The notes under the pieces are model-generated. The model was not told the origin of the DNA and searched no databases. It was given only the letters and a program-made list of their open reading frames with translations. From Kribbella pratensis (lineage in GTDB: Bacteria; Actinomycetota; Actinomycetes; Propionibacteriales; Kribbellaceae): DNA of 64,000 nucleotides. The stretch is from assembly GCF_004366075.1 (NCBI RefSeq), contig NZ_SODU01000003.1, positions 806,001 through 870,000 on the forward strand. Reading direction: 5' to 3'. The translations under genes were made by a program, and so were the position numbers. Of this stretch, positions 42,450-50,646 are shown piece by piece; within the stretch, counting starts at the first letter, position 1; every line of letters begins with the position of its first letter.

Positions 42450-43489
42450 TCTGGCTGACCTGGCGACAGTTCCGCATCCAGTTCCTGGTGGTCGCCGCGG
42501 TGATCCTGGCCACCGCGGTCTTCCTGGCCGTGACCGGCCCGAATCTGCTCGACGACTACCACCGCCTGACCACCAATTTCATCCAGAGCCTCGGGTACGA
42601 ACGGCTCAACCCGATCCTGTACCGCGTCGGTCAACTCCTGCTGTACGCCGTACCTCCGGTGATCGGCGCCTTCTGGGGCGCGCCGCTGATCGCGCGTGAA
42701 CTGGAGACCGGTACGCACCGGCTCGTCTGGAGCCAGAGCATCTCCCGCTGGCGCTGGCTGGCCACGAAACTCGGCGTCACCGGCCTGACCGCGATGGGGA
42801 TCACGGGCCTCCTCAGCCTGGCGGTGACGTGGTGGTCGGACCCGATCGACGACGCGATCAACGCCGGCCAGGACTCGAACAGCTATCTGCCGCGACTGTT
42901 TCCACCGGTCTTCGCCGCCCGCGGCCTGGTTCCGGTCGGGTACACGGCCTTCGCGTTCGCCCTCGGCGTCGCGGTGGGACTCGTCGTACGGCGGACCTTG
43001 GTGGCGCTCGCGATCACCCTGGCCGCCGTGATCCTGGTGCAGGCCCTCACACCGTCGTTCGTCCGGCCGCACCTGCTCGCACCGACGGACCAGTACGTCG
43101 TCGCGTCCGCGGAGAACATCCGGGGCTTCGGGCTCAGCGGAGACGGACCGAATCCGCAGGTGACGATGATGGAGGTCGCGACCGGATCGGTCGGGGCGTG
43201 GAAGTTGTCCGACAAGACCGTGGACAAGTCCGGCGAGGCGGCCAAGCTGCCGTCCTGGGTGACCGCCTGCGCACCAGCACCACCCGGGATGACTCAGCAA
43301 CCGACGAGCACCGCGGACCGCACCGCGTGTTTCCAGCGGCTGTCCGACGAGGGGTACCGGCAGCACGTGCGGTACTTCACGGCGAACACGTTCTGGGCGT
43401 TGCAGTGGCGTGAGTTCGGGTTGTTCCTGGGGCTGGCGTTGCTGCTGTGCGGGTTCAGCTTCTGGCGGATCCGGCGCGACCTGTCGTGA
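42446..43489 (+). CDS. ABC transporter permease (ABC-2 type)
   Basis: A 347-residue membrane protein. MIWLTWRQFRIQFLVVAAVILATAVFLAV opens the first helix, followed by LYAVPPVIGAFWGAPLIARELETGTHRLVWSQSISRWRWLATKLGVTGLTAMGITGLLSL, then VPVGYTAFAFALGVAVGLVVRRTLVALAITLAAVILVQAL, and a final helix before FWRIRRDLS. A ~150-residue extracellular segment (containing two Cys-bearing stretches) lies before the last helix. Its final 35 bases overlap the convergent APC permease gene. Confidence 0.92.
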   Translation: MIWLTWRQFRIQFLVVAAVILATAVFLAVTGPNLLDDYHRLTTNFIQSLGYERLNPILYRVGQLLLYAVPPVIGAFWGAPLIARELETGTHRLVWSQSISRWRWLATKLGVTGLTAMGITGLLSLAVTWWSDPIDDAINAGQDSNSYLPRLFPPVFAARGLVPVGYTAFAFALGVAVGLVVRRTLVALAITLAAVILVQALTPSFVRPHLLAPTDQYVVASAENIRGFGLSGDGPNPQVTMMEVATGSVGAWKLSDKTVDKSGEAAKLPSWVTACAPAPPGMTQQPTSTADRTACFQRLSDEGYRQHVRYFTANTFWALQWREFGLFLGLALLLCGFSFWRIRRDLS

Positions 43490-44753
43490 AGCGCCGTACC
43501 AGCAGGGCTGCGGCGAGGGCGGCCGCGGCGACGACCGCCGACGTCCACGGCAGGGTGACCGCGAGGACGACGCACCCGGTCAGGCCGATCACGTTGACGG
43601 CGCGCGGCCAGCGGCGCTGATCGGCCGGCTGGGTGAAGGCGGACGCGTTCGCGATCGCGTAGTACAGCAGGACTCCGAACGACGAGAAGCCGATCACGCC
43701 CCGCAGATCGGTCGTGAGGACGAGGATCCCGACCACCGCGGCGAGCGCGAGCTCGGCGTGGTGCGGGACCTGGTAGCGGGGATGTACTGCGGCCAGCCAC
43801 GTGGGCAGGTCGCGATTGCGGGCCATGGCGAGCGTGGTGCGGCCGATGCCGGCGATCAGGGCGAGCAGGGCGCCGAGGCTGGCAAGTGCGGCACCGATCC
43901 TGACGATCGGTACCGCCCAGACCGCACCGACCCCGTCGACCGCGGCCGCGAGGGGCGCCGTGGTCGACGCGGGGTCGCCGGTCCGCAGCAGCGCCAGTGC
44001 GACGGCCAGGTAGATGCCGATGGCAATGACCAGCGCGATCGTGATCGCCCGCGGGATGGTTCGCGCCGGCTCCCGGACCTCCTCCCCCATCGTGGCGATC
44101 CGGGCGTAGCCGGCGAACGCGAAGAACAACAGACCCGCCGACTGCAGAACGCCGTACGGCGAGGTGCTGGTCGTCTCGTGATGCTGCGGGGCACCCGTGA
44201 ACAGGACGACGAGCACGAGGGCCAGTACGACGAGGGTGCAGGTGATGAGGATCCTGGTGAGGCGTGCCGTCCTCGTCACGCCCCGGTAGTTGACGGCCGC
44301 CAGCGCGAGGACCGCCGCGAGGGCGATCAACCGTCGCAACCAGCCGACGTCGGTGACGTAGGTTGCGAAGGTCAGCGCCATCGCGGCACACGACGCGGTC
44401 TTGCCGATCACGAAACACCAGCCGGCGGCGAACCCCCACCACTCCCCCAGGCGCTCACGCCCGTAGACGTAGGTGCCGCCCGATACCGGGTAGACGGCCG
44501 CCAATTGCGCCGACGACGCCGCGTTGCAATAGGCAACGATCGCGGCGAGGACGAGGCCGAGCAGCAGACCGGACCCGGCGGCCTGCGCGGCCGGCGCCCA
44601 GACCGCGAAGACCCCGGCCCCGACCATCGAGCCGAGCCCGATGAGCACCGCATCTCCCACTCCCAACCGCCGCGCCAGCGCGGGACCGCTCTGCGGAGGG
44701 CTGGGGCGCCCCGGGTGAGCCGCGTCCTCGAGGCCGGGGCGGTCGGCGTTCAT
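43455..44753 (-). CDS. APC-superfamily amino acid permease
   Basis: A 432-residue transporter with about 12 helices. Family marks: VGDAVLIGLGSMVGAGVFAVWAPAAQAAG (helix 1), SAQLAAVYPVSGGTYVYGRERLGEWWGFAAGWCFVIGKTAS, and LLFFAFAGYARIATMGEEVREPARTIPRAITIAL (about 200-235), the classic signature near helix 6. Imports or exchanges amino acids or polyamines; substrate unknown. ATG at 44753 is 1 bp after the HIT-like gene's stop. Confidence 0.93.
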   Translation of the reverse strand: MNADRPGLEDAAHPGRPSPPQSGPALARRLGVGDAVLIGLGSMVGAGVFAVWAPAAQAAGSGLLLGLVLAAIVAYCNAASSAQLAAVYPVSGGTYVYGRERLGEWWGFAAGWCFVIGKTASCAAMALTFATYVTDVGWLRRLIALAAVLALAAVNYRGVTRTARLTRILITCTLVVLALVLVVLFTGAPQHHETTSTSPYGVLQSAGLLFFAFAGYARIATMGEEVREPARTIPRAITIALVIAIGIYLAVALALLRTGDPASTTAPLAAAVDGVGAVWAVPIVRIGAALASLGALLALIAGIGRTTLAMARNRDLPTWLAAVHPRYQVPHHAELALAAVVGILVLTTDLRGVIGFSSFGVLLYYAIANASAFTQPADQRRWPRAVNVIGLTGCVVLAVTLPWTSAVVAAAALAAALLVRRFTTGRAGSARS

Positions 44754-44754
44754 C

Positions 44755-45279
44755 TCAGTGGTCCGCCGCCATCGCCGCCGCGATCTTGGCTTCGGCATCG
44801 GCGACGTCCTCCTTGGGGGCTTCGGGCAGCAGGTCCGCCCACAGCGGCAGCATCTCCCGGCGCGCCTCGAGCATCCCGAGCGGACGCGGGAAGAACCAGA
44901 CGTGGAAGTGGGCCGAACCGTCGCCCCAACGATAGACGTGCACCCGCGCGATGTCGCCGAGGGCGAGGATCGCCCGCTCGATGCGTGCGACGACCGGACC
45001 GTAGCTCTGCGCCACCTTGTCCGGCAGGTCGGAGAACGAGTCGTGGTGACCGCGGCTGGCCAGCCACACCACGCCCGGGATGGTGACGCCGGTGGCGCGG
45101 CACAGCGCCCAGTCGTCGTCGTACCAGAGTGGCGGTTCGTGTTCGGAGTTCTCGAAGTCGTCGAGCCAGTCGCACAGGCCGCAGTGTGGGCCGCCAGGCT
45201 CACCGACGCGGGGCGGTTCGGGGATCACCCGGGGCTGCGGCTCGAGGCGGACCAGCGGTTCGGCGTACGGAAGTGTCAT
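44755..45279 (-). CDS. HIT-superfamily-like protein
   Basis: A 174-residue protein. HFHVWFFPRP near residue 128, preceded by VHVYRWGDGSA, is a histidine-triad-like H-x-H motif, and the WYDDDWALCRATGVTIPGVVWLASRGHHDSFSDLP segment fits a HIT fold. GGPHCGLCDW near residue 30 could bind a metal. HIT proteins hydrolyse or transfer nucleotidyl groups; the substrate is unknown. Immediately upstream of the APC permease in the same operon. Confidence 0.75.
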   Translation of the reverse strand: MTLPYAEPLVRLEPQPRVIPEPPRVGEPGGPHCGLCDWLDDFENSEHEPPLWYDDDWALCRATGVTIPGVVWLASRGHHDSFSDLPDKVAQSYGPVVARIERAILALGDIARVHVYRWGDGSAHFHVWFFPRPLGMLEARREMLPLWADLLPEAPKEDVADAEAKIAAAMAADH

Positions 45280-45317
45280 GGCGGTCTCCAGTGTTCAGGA
45301 GCTGATGATGCCACCTA

Positions 45318-45360
45318 GTGAAACATGCTCGTTGCAAGAAATGCAACAGGCGTGTTTCAC
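45318..45360. promoter_or_regulatory. Nested inverted repeats between the TetR stop and HIT-like gene
   Basis: Outer arms GTGAAACA (45318-45325) and TGTTTCAC (45353-45360) are perfect, and inner GTTGCA (45331-45336) pairs with TGCAAC (45342-45347). The right arm covers the TetR stop codon. The same GTTGCA/TGCAAC words occur in the TetR promoter (45936-45955), so this may be an operator for the HIT-APC operon, or a terminator. Confidence 0.55.
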
Positions 45361-45914
45361 GCTTCGAGGACGCCGCGGAGGACCAGGTCGAGGGTGAGCC
45401 GCCGGGCCCGGGACCGCGACCAGTGGTGCCGGCCGCGCATGTGCACGTAGGTGAAGGCCGCCGAGACCATCAGCACCTCGGCGACGTCGCTGACCCGGCC
45501 GTGCGGGTGCAGCGTGCCGTCCGCCTCGCCTTCGCGGAGGAACCGCTCGAACGGGTCCAGGAACGAGACCGGCCCGTTGCGCGCCTGCTCCTGATGGAAG
45601 ACCAGGTCCGACGACAGCATCAGCGGCAGATGCCGGTCGATCACGTCGAAGAGCGCCTCCAGCGTCCGGATCAGCCCTTCCCGACCGGACCCCGTGCCGG
45701 CGAGCACCGGCCACAACGTGTCCCGGTAGTCCTCGGCCAGCGCGTCGAGCAGCGAGTTCAGCAGCATCTCGACGGTGAATCCCTGCCGCCACAGCGTGAC
45801 CCGGGAGCGTCCGACCTTCTCCGCGACCCGTTCCAGGGTCACGCCGGACCAGCCGTGCTCGGCCAGTACGGCGATGGTCGCCGTCCGGAGCGTCTCGTCC
45901 ACCGCCACCGTCAT
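45357..45914 (-). CDS. TetR-family transcriptional regulator
   Basis: A 185-residue regulator. The helix-turn-helix is VTLERVAEKVGRSRVTLWRQGFTVEMLLNSLLDAL (about residues 25-60); the rest is a TetR C-terminal domain with MLSSDLVFHQEQARNGPVSFLDPFERFLREGEADGTLHP. ATG at 45914 chosen over an upstream frame extension. Promoter words GTGCAAC and GTTGCAC (around 45936-45955) form a dyad. Likely controls itself and the HIT-APC operon just downstream. Confidence 0.88.
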   Translation of the reverse strand: MTVAVDETLRTATIAVLAEHGWSGVTLERVAEKVGRSRVTLWRQGFTVEMLLNSLLDALAEDYRDTLWPVLAGTGSGREGLIRTLEALFDVIDRHLPLMLSSDLVFHQEQARNGPVSFLDPFERFLREGEADGTLHPHGRVSDVAEVLMVSAAFTYVHMRGRHHWSRSRARRLTLDLVLRGVLEA

Positions 45915-45988
45915 CCGCGACCCCTCACTCTTGTGCAACGAGGTTGTTGCACTGCACGATGACTGTACCAACCACCGAGGGAGCACGC

Positions 45989-46243
45989 GTGGAGACCAGG
46001 ACCGAGATCCAGGTGCGGTTCACCGAGCAGGAGCGGGACGGACTGACCGCGCTCGCGGCCGGTCTGCGAGGAGTGGCCGAGTCCGACCTCACCGAGGAGG
46101 ACGCGCTGGTCGCGGCGCTGGAGCTCGCCCTGACCCGCCTGATCGAGGATTTCGAGGTCCCCGACCCGGCCGCCCGCGACCAGGTCCAACGCGCCCGCGA
46201 CAACCTCCGAGCCAACTGGATCCGCGGCAGCGCAACCCTCTGA
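45989..46243 (+). CDS. Hypothetical protein (84 aa)
   Basis: A short, acidic, helical protein I do not recognise (VETRTEIQVRFTEQERDGLTALAAGLRGVAESDLTEEDALVAALELALTRLIEDFEVPDPAARDQ). The GTG at 45989 has GAGGGAG upstream; an ATG at 45959 in the same frame lacks a ribosome site. Divergent from the TetR gene and therefore possibly under its control. Confidence 0.6.
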   Translation: METRTEIQVRFTEQERDGLTALAAGLRGVAESDLTEEDALVAALELALTRLIEDFEVPDPAARDQVQRARDNLRANWIRGSATL

Positions 46244-46380
46244 CCAACCACCCGCCCTCGCCCCGCCGCCCTCCCTCGCACCCGCCCTCCCTCGCCCCCC
46301 TCGCCCCCCCTCGCCGCACAATGCTCACCGCACCACGCTCACCGCATCGCGCTCACCGGGCCGCCGTCTACCGCCGCACT

Positions 46381-46476
46381 CCCCAACACGAGGGGATATC
46401 CGTCCGCGTGTTGGGTTCTCCCCTCGCATACCAGGGGAGAACCCCTGACGAGACGGGATATCCCCTCGTGTTGGGG
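46381..46476. repeat. Cruciform-type repeat element, copy B (intact)
   Basis: A 96-bp double-dyad element. Outer arms, 46381-46401 and 46456-46476, are perfect 21-bp inverse complements beginning CCCCAACACGAGGGGATATC. Inner arms, 46413-46424 (GGGTTCTCCCCT) and 46433-46444, are perfect 12-bp complements around an 8-nt loop. Copy A is at 26636-26717. A C-rich CCCTC-repeat stretch (46256-46315) precedes it. The 432-bp interval 46244-46675 holds no gene I can support. Confidence 0.9.
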
Positions 46477-46675
46477 TGGGTGGTTGAGGTGGCGCGATGA
46501 CGGGCGGCGCGTGCAATCTGGACAGGAGGTGTCGGGTCGCTGGGTAGTGCACCTGAGCGTGAGTGTCGTCGTGCGTACGGTGTCTCGCTGGTGCTCTACC
46601 TGTCGAGCTTGTACGCCGTCGGCCGGGGCGGGCGTTCGGGGTGGTGACAGGTTGTCCCCGTGGTGGGGTGGGTGG

Positions 46676-47512
46676 TCAGGCCGCGTTCAGCACGCCGAGC
46701 AGGCGGGCGACCTCGGTGGCGACGGCGTCTCGGGCCGGGCCGAGGTACTTGCGGGTGTCGACCAGTTTGGGGTTGTCGGCGAGGACCTGGCGGACCTTGT
46801 CGGTGAAGACGTTGTTGAGGTGGGTGGCGATGTTGACCTTGGTCATGCCGGCCTCGACCGCCCGGGTCAGGTCGGGGTCCGCGACACCGGAGGAGCCGTG
46901 CAGGACCAGCGGTACGGCGACAGCCTCGTGCAGGCGGGTGATGAGGTCGAAGTCGAGCGTCGCCGTACGCTCGGTCATCGCATGCGAGGAACCGACCGCG
47001 ACGGCGAGCGCATCCACGCCGGTCGCTTCGGCGAAGGCGACGGCCTCGTCGGGACGGGTACGGGCGCCGGGCGCGTGGACACCGTCCTTGCCGCCGACCT
47101 CGCCGATCTCCGCCTCGACGAAGACACCGTGATCGTGGCAGTAGGCCGTCACCTCAGTGGTCGCTGCGACGTTGTCGGCGTACTCGAGCTTGGACGCGTC
47201 GTACATCACCGACGTGAACCCGAGCGTGACGGCCTCGGTGACCAGGTCCCGATCCATCGCGTGGTCCAGGTGTACGACGACCGGCACCGTGGCGGCGGCC
47301 GCCGCGGCCAGCGTCGCGACCCCGATCGGCTTCAGCGCACCGTGGTACTTCACCGCGTTCTCGCTGATCTGGAGGATCACCGGCGCACCGGCCTGCTCGG
47401 CACCCGCGATCAGCGCGATCGCGTGCTCCAGCTGGATCACGTTGAACGCGCCGACCCCACGGCCGGCCTTGGCCGCGGCCAGCACGACCTCGGCACCGGA
47501 TACCAACGGCAT
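46676..47512 (-). CDS. Class II ketose-bisphosphate aldolase (tagatose/fructose type)
   Basis: A 278-residue class II aldolase that would split a ketohexose bisphosphate into dihydroxyacetone phosphate and glyceraldehyde 3-phosphate. Motifs: VGAFNVIQLEHAIALI, VVVHLDHAMDRDLV (zinc His in HLDH, about residue 84), SVMYDASKLEYADNVAATTEV, VEAEIGEVGG, LVLHGSSGVADPDLTRAVEAGMTKVNIAT (zinc His and phosphate site). GatY/KbaY-like length. Last gene of the ROK-NagA-PfkB operon, which favours tagatose 1,6-bisphosphate as substrate; fructose bisphosphate cannot be excluded. Confidence 0.9.
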   Translation of the reverse strand: MPLVSGAEVVLAAAKAGRGVGAFNVIQLEHAIALIAGAEQAGAPVILQISENAVKYHGALKPIGVATLAAAAAATVPVVVHLDHAMDRDLVTEAVTLGFTSVMYDASKLEYADNVAATTEVTAYCHDHGVFVEAEIGEVGGKDGVHAPGARTRPDEAVAFAEATGVDALAVAVGSSHAMTERTATLDFDLITRLHEAVAVPLVLHGSSGVADPDLTRAVEAGMTKVNIATHLNNVFTDKVRQVLADNPKLVDTRKYLGPARDAVATEVARLLGVLNAA

Positions 47513-47523
47513 GGGAACTCCTT

Positions 47524-48438
47524 CTAATTAACGATGACCTGGGGTTGCCAGCGCCGATAAGCGGCGAGATCGATGTCTCCGGCAACAGGTGTCAGCACAG
47601 CGGCAGCAGAAGCGGCGACAGCGGACTTGAGTACGACGGACCAGTCCGGCTCCGGCGATTCCGCGACAGCTGCCGCGACGACCGCCGTACACGCGTCGCC
47701 CGCACCGGTCGGGTTGCCGCGCACGGTCTCGACCGGTAACGCGCGCCAGACGCCCTTCTTGCTAGCAGCAACCATCCCGCGTGGTCCGTCGGTGATCACG
47801 GCCGCGGTCGCACCGAGCGCGACCAGCTCCGACGCACCCTCCTCGACCTCGACGTCGCCAACGGCAGCACGCAGTTCGGCAGCGTTCGCGCGCACCACCG
47901 CACCGGCGCGCGCAGCGGCGTTCAGCGCATCGCCGCCCGCATCGATCACCGTCAGTACGTCGTGGTGCCGGGCGCGGACCGCGATCTCGGCGTACGCGTC
48001 GGCCGGCAGCCCCAGCGGCAGGCTGCCCGAGCAGGCGAGCACCCCGAGCCGTCCCCACGGCATCCGGTCGCCGAACGCTCGCCACTCGTCCGCGGTCACC
48101 GTCGGCCCGGCCTCGTTGAAGATCGTGGCGTCCCCGTCCACATCATTGACGATGGCAACGGTACGGCGGGTCTCGCCGGCGATCGGGGTGAGGAGCGCGG
48201 TCAGCCCGGCGTCGAACAGTTCCTCGGCGACCAGCTCACCGGTGACCCCGCCGACGAATCCGAGCACCAGCACCTGGTGCCCGAGCGTCGCTGCCACCCG
48301 CGCGACGTTCACGCCCTTACCGCCCGCGCGCCGCCGGATCCGGTCGACGCGATGGCTGCCGCCGACCCGCAACTCGTCGACCTCGTACGTGACGTCCAGC
48401 GCGAGGTTGAGGGTGACGGTACCGATCAATCCAGCCAC
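47524..48438 (-). CDS. PfkB-family 1-/6-phosphosugar kinase
   Basis: A 304-residue ribokinase-fold kinase of the 1-phosphofructokinase/tagatose-6-phosphate kinase type. LNLALDVTYEVDEL, RRAGGKGVNVARVAATLGHQVLVLGFVGG (about residues 36-66) and the C-terminal GNPTGAGDACTAVVAAA (anion hole and catalytic Asp, about 250) are diagnostic. The GTG at 48438 overlaps nagA by 13 nt; a TTG at 48429 overlaps by 4 and is an alternative. In this operon it probably phosphorylates tagatose-6-phosphate before aldol cleavage. Confidence 0.9.
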   Translation of the reverse strand: MAGLIGTVTLNLALDVTYEVDELRVGGSHRVDRIRRRAGGKGVNVARVAATLGHQVLVLGFVGGVTGELVAEELFDAGLTALLTPIAGETRRTVAIVNDVDGDATIFNEAGPTVTADEWRAFGDRMPWGRLGVLACSGSLPLGLPADAYAEIAVRARHHDVLTVIDAGGDALNAAARAGAVVRANAAELRAAVGDVEVEEGASELVALGATAAVITDGPRGMVAASKKGVWRALPVETVRGNPTGAGDACTAVVAAAVAESPEPDWSVVLKSAVAASAAAVLTPVAGDIDLAAYRRWQPQVIVN

Positions 48439-49556
48439 GACCCGGCCCGCATGACCTTCTGTACGGCGTACTCGTCGTCGAGCAGCACCAGGTCCGCCCG
48501 CTTCCCGGTCTCGATCGAGCCCACGTCGTACCAGCCGAACGCCTGCGCCGGCGTCGTCGACGCCATCCGGGACGCATCCACGAGGGATACCCCGGACTTC
48601 ACCGCATTGCGGTAGGCGACATCCATGGTCAGGGTGCTGCCGGCGATCGAGTGGCTGCCGTGGGCGAGCGTCGCCAGACCGTCCTTGACGTCGACCTCGA
48701 GGCTGCCGATCTTGTACCGGCCGTTCGGCATCCCGGTCGCCTCCATCGCGTCGGTGATCAGCGCGATCCGGTTCACCCCGGCCGCCGCGAGCGCGACCCG
48801 GACCACCTGCGGGTCCAGGTGCATGCCGTCGTTGATCACCTCGAGCAGCAGCCGTTCGTCGTTGAGCGCGGCGCCGGCCGGGCCCGGGTCGCGGTGGTGG
48901 AACGGCCGCATCCCGTTGAACAGGTGCGTCGCGACGGTCGCACCGGCGTCGGCCCCCGCGACCATCTGCTCGTACGTCGCGTCCGTGTGCCCGAGAGCGG
49001 CGACCGCGCCGGCGTCGACGACCTGACGAATCGCGTCCAGCCCGTTCTCCAGCTCCGGCGCGATCGTCACCATCTTCACCGCGTCGCTCAGCACCTTGGT
49101 GACATCGTCCTTGAGCGGCGGCCGGAGCAGCGTCGGCTCATGCGCACCGCAGCGTGCCTCGGACAGGAAGGGTCCTTCGAGGTGCACGCCCGCGATGACA
49201 CCGTCGGCGATCAGCTCGGCGAGGCAGTCCGTCTGCGCGACGAGTTCGTCGAGCGGCGCGGTCACCAGGCTGGCCAGCGTGGTCGTCGTACCGTGCTTGC
49301 CGTGGAAGGCCGCGACCTTGCGCGCCTCCTCCGGATCCGTGGTCGAGTACGTCGACCCGCCGCCGCCGTGCGTGTGGATGTCGACGAACCCCGGGACAAC
49401 GGTCACGTCGCCGAGGTCCTCGGGCCGCTTGCCGTCGGCCGGCATCCCCTCGGACCGCCGGCCGAAGGCGCGGATGTCCTCGCCCTCCACCTGGATCCAG
49501 GCGTTCTCCAGAACGTCGTCCGGCGTCACCACGCGACCCACGCGATAGGTCGTCAT
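48426..49556 (-). CDS. nagA: N-acetylglucosamine/galactosamine-6-phosphate deacetylase
   Basis: A 376-residue amidohydrolase that removes acetate from an N-acetylhexosamine 6-phosphate. VVPGFVDIHTHGGGGSTYSTTDPEEARKV has the H-x-H metal site (His61, His63); VHLEGPFLSEARCGAHEPTLL holds the metal Glu; GHTDATYEQM, THLFNGMRPFHHRDPG and LITDAMEATGMPNGRY (catalytic Asp) follow. It overlaps the ROK kinase stop (ATGA). No glucosamine-6-phosphate deaminase is adjacent. Confidence 0.95.
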   Translation of the reverse strand: MTTYRVGRVVTPDDVLENAWIQVEGEDIRAFGRRSEGMPADGKRPEDLGDVTVVPGFVDIHTHGGGGSTYSTTDPEEARKVAAFHGKHGTTTTLASLVTAPLDELVAQTDCLAELIADGVIAGVHLEGPFLSEARCGAHEPTLLRPPLKDDVTKVLSDAVKMVTIAPELENGLDAIRQVVDAGAVAALGHTDATYEQMVAGADAGATVATHLFNGMRPFHHRDPGPAGAALNDERLLLEVINDGMHLDPQVVRVALAAAGVNRIALITDAMEATGMPNGRYKIGSLEVDVKDGLATLAHGSHSIAGSTLTMDVAYRNAVKSGVSLVDASRMASTTPAQAFGWYDVGSIETGKRADLVLLDDEYAVQKVMRAGSWLD

Positions 49557-50509
49557 CCCCTGTCCTCCTCGTCGGCGGCTGCGCGGTCCCAGGCCATCTG
49601 GGCGGCGCCGAGCATGCCGGCTTCCTCGCCCAGGACGGCCGCCACGATCTCCGGTTCGCGCTGGAACGTCAGTCGCGCGTGGACACCTTCGCGCAGGGGC
49701 TGCAGCAGGGTCTCGCCGGCGCCCACCAGACCGCCGCCGATCGCGATCCGGGTCGGGGCGACCAGGGTCGTGTAGAGCACCAGGGCGTCGATCAGGGCGG
49801 CCAGCGCGTCGTGCCAGACCTGCGCGGCGTCCGGATCCCCGGCCGCGAGCAGTTCCATCACCTCGCGCGCGCCGTCGACGGTCCGCCCGGTGCGGGCGGC
49901 GTACCGCCTGGCGAGCGCGGCCGCGGACGCGACCGTCTCGAGGCAGCCCCATTGACCACACGCGCAGAGTTCGGCGGCGTCGCCGTGGATGAACTTGGAG
50001 TGCCCGAGCTCACCGGCGTACCCGTCGCCGCTGACCAGGGAGCCGTCGACGATCATCGCGGCCGCGATCCCGGTGCCGAGCGGGAGGAACATCGAGTTCG
50101 TGGTGCCGGCCAGCGCGCCGTGGCGCAGTTCGGCGTACCCGCCGGCGCGGACGTCGTGCGCGAGCACGATCGGTACGCCGTCGCCGACCGCGGCCTTCAG
50201 CTCGGCGAGGACCGGCGTGCCGGTCCATTCGAGGTTCTCGGCGCCGACCGTGCCGTGCTCGGCGTCGATGACACCGGGGACGACGACACCGATGGCGCGC
50301 ACGTGATGACCCTCCGCGGTCGCCTTCTGGCTGAGCTCGACGACGGTCTCCAGCAGGGCGTCGAGCACGGCACGGCCACCGTCTCGCGCGTCGGCCCGGG
50401 GCGTCGGCCTGGTCTCGCGGTGCAGCACGGCACCGTCGGCGGCGACCAGGCCGCACTTCATCCGGGTTCCACCGAGGTCGACGGCAACCACGACTTCACA
50501 GGGGTCCAC
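49553..50509 (-). CDS. ROK-family sugar kinase
   Basis: A 318-residue kinase. The phosphate-binding motif is AVDLGGTRMKCGLV (about residues 9-22); EHGTVGAENLEWTGTPV and AHDVRAGGYAELRHG follow; GELGHSKF holds the catalytic region and LCACGQWGCLETVASAAAL (about 180-198) is the ROK zinc motif. Acetylhexosamine kinases in this family phosphorylate GlcNAc, GalNAc or ManNAc, which fits its place as first gene of an operon with nagA. GTG start at 50509. Confidence 0.92.
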   Translation of the reverse strand: MDPCEVVVAVDLGGTRMKCGLVAADGAVLHRETRPTPRADARDGGRAVLDALLETVVELSQKATAEGHHVRAIGVVVPGVIDAEHGTVGAENLEWTGTPVLAELKAAVGDGVPIVLAHDVRAGGYAELRHGALAGTTNSMFLPLGTGIAAAMIVDGSLVSGDGYAGELGHSKFIHGDAAELCACGQWGCLETVASAAALARRYAARTGRTVDGAREVMELLAAGDPDAAQVWHDALAALIDALVLYTTLVAPTRIAIGGGLVGAGETLLQPLREGVHARLTFQREPEIVAAVLGEEAGMLGAAQMAWDRAAADEEDRG

Positions 50510-50611
50510 GGAGCGCCATTATGCAGCGTTACCTGGCAGTCCGAACATCCATGAGCAGAATCCGGACAAACTCACACGGACCAGTGCGCAAGCTGGTCCT
50601 CAAACTGACTG

Positions 50612-50641
50612 GGAACCGTGGGCAGGGAATCCACGGTTTCC
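50612..50641 (-). terminator. Terminator-like hairpin downstream of TetR gene
   Basis: AACCGTGG (50614-50621) pairs with CCACGGTT (50631-50638), with extra GG/CC at the base. It lies just past the TetR stop (50647) and before the ROK kinase promoter region. Confidence 0.65.
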
Positions 50642-50646
50642 AGGTG

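Noticed and set aside
46244..46675. Frames in the C-rich stretch and through repeat copy B
   Set aside because: Low-complexity and repeat-derived; no ribosome site.
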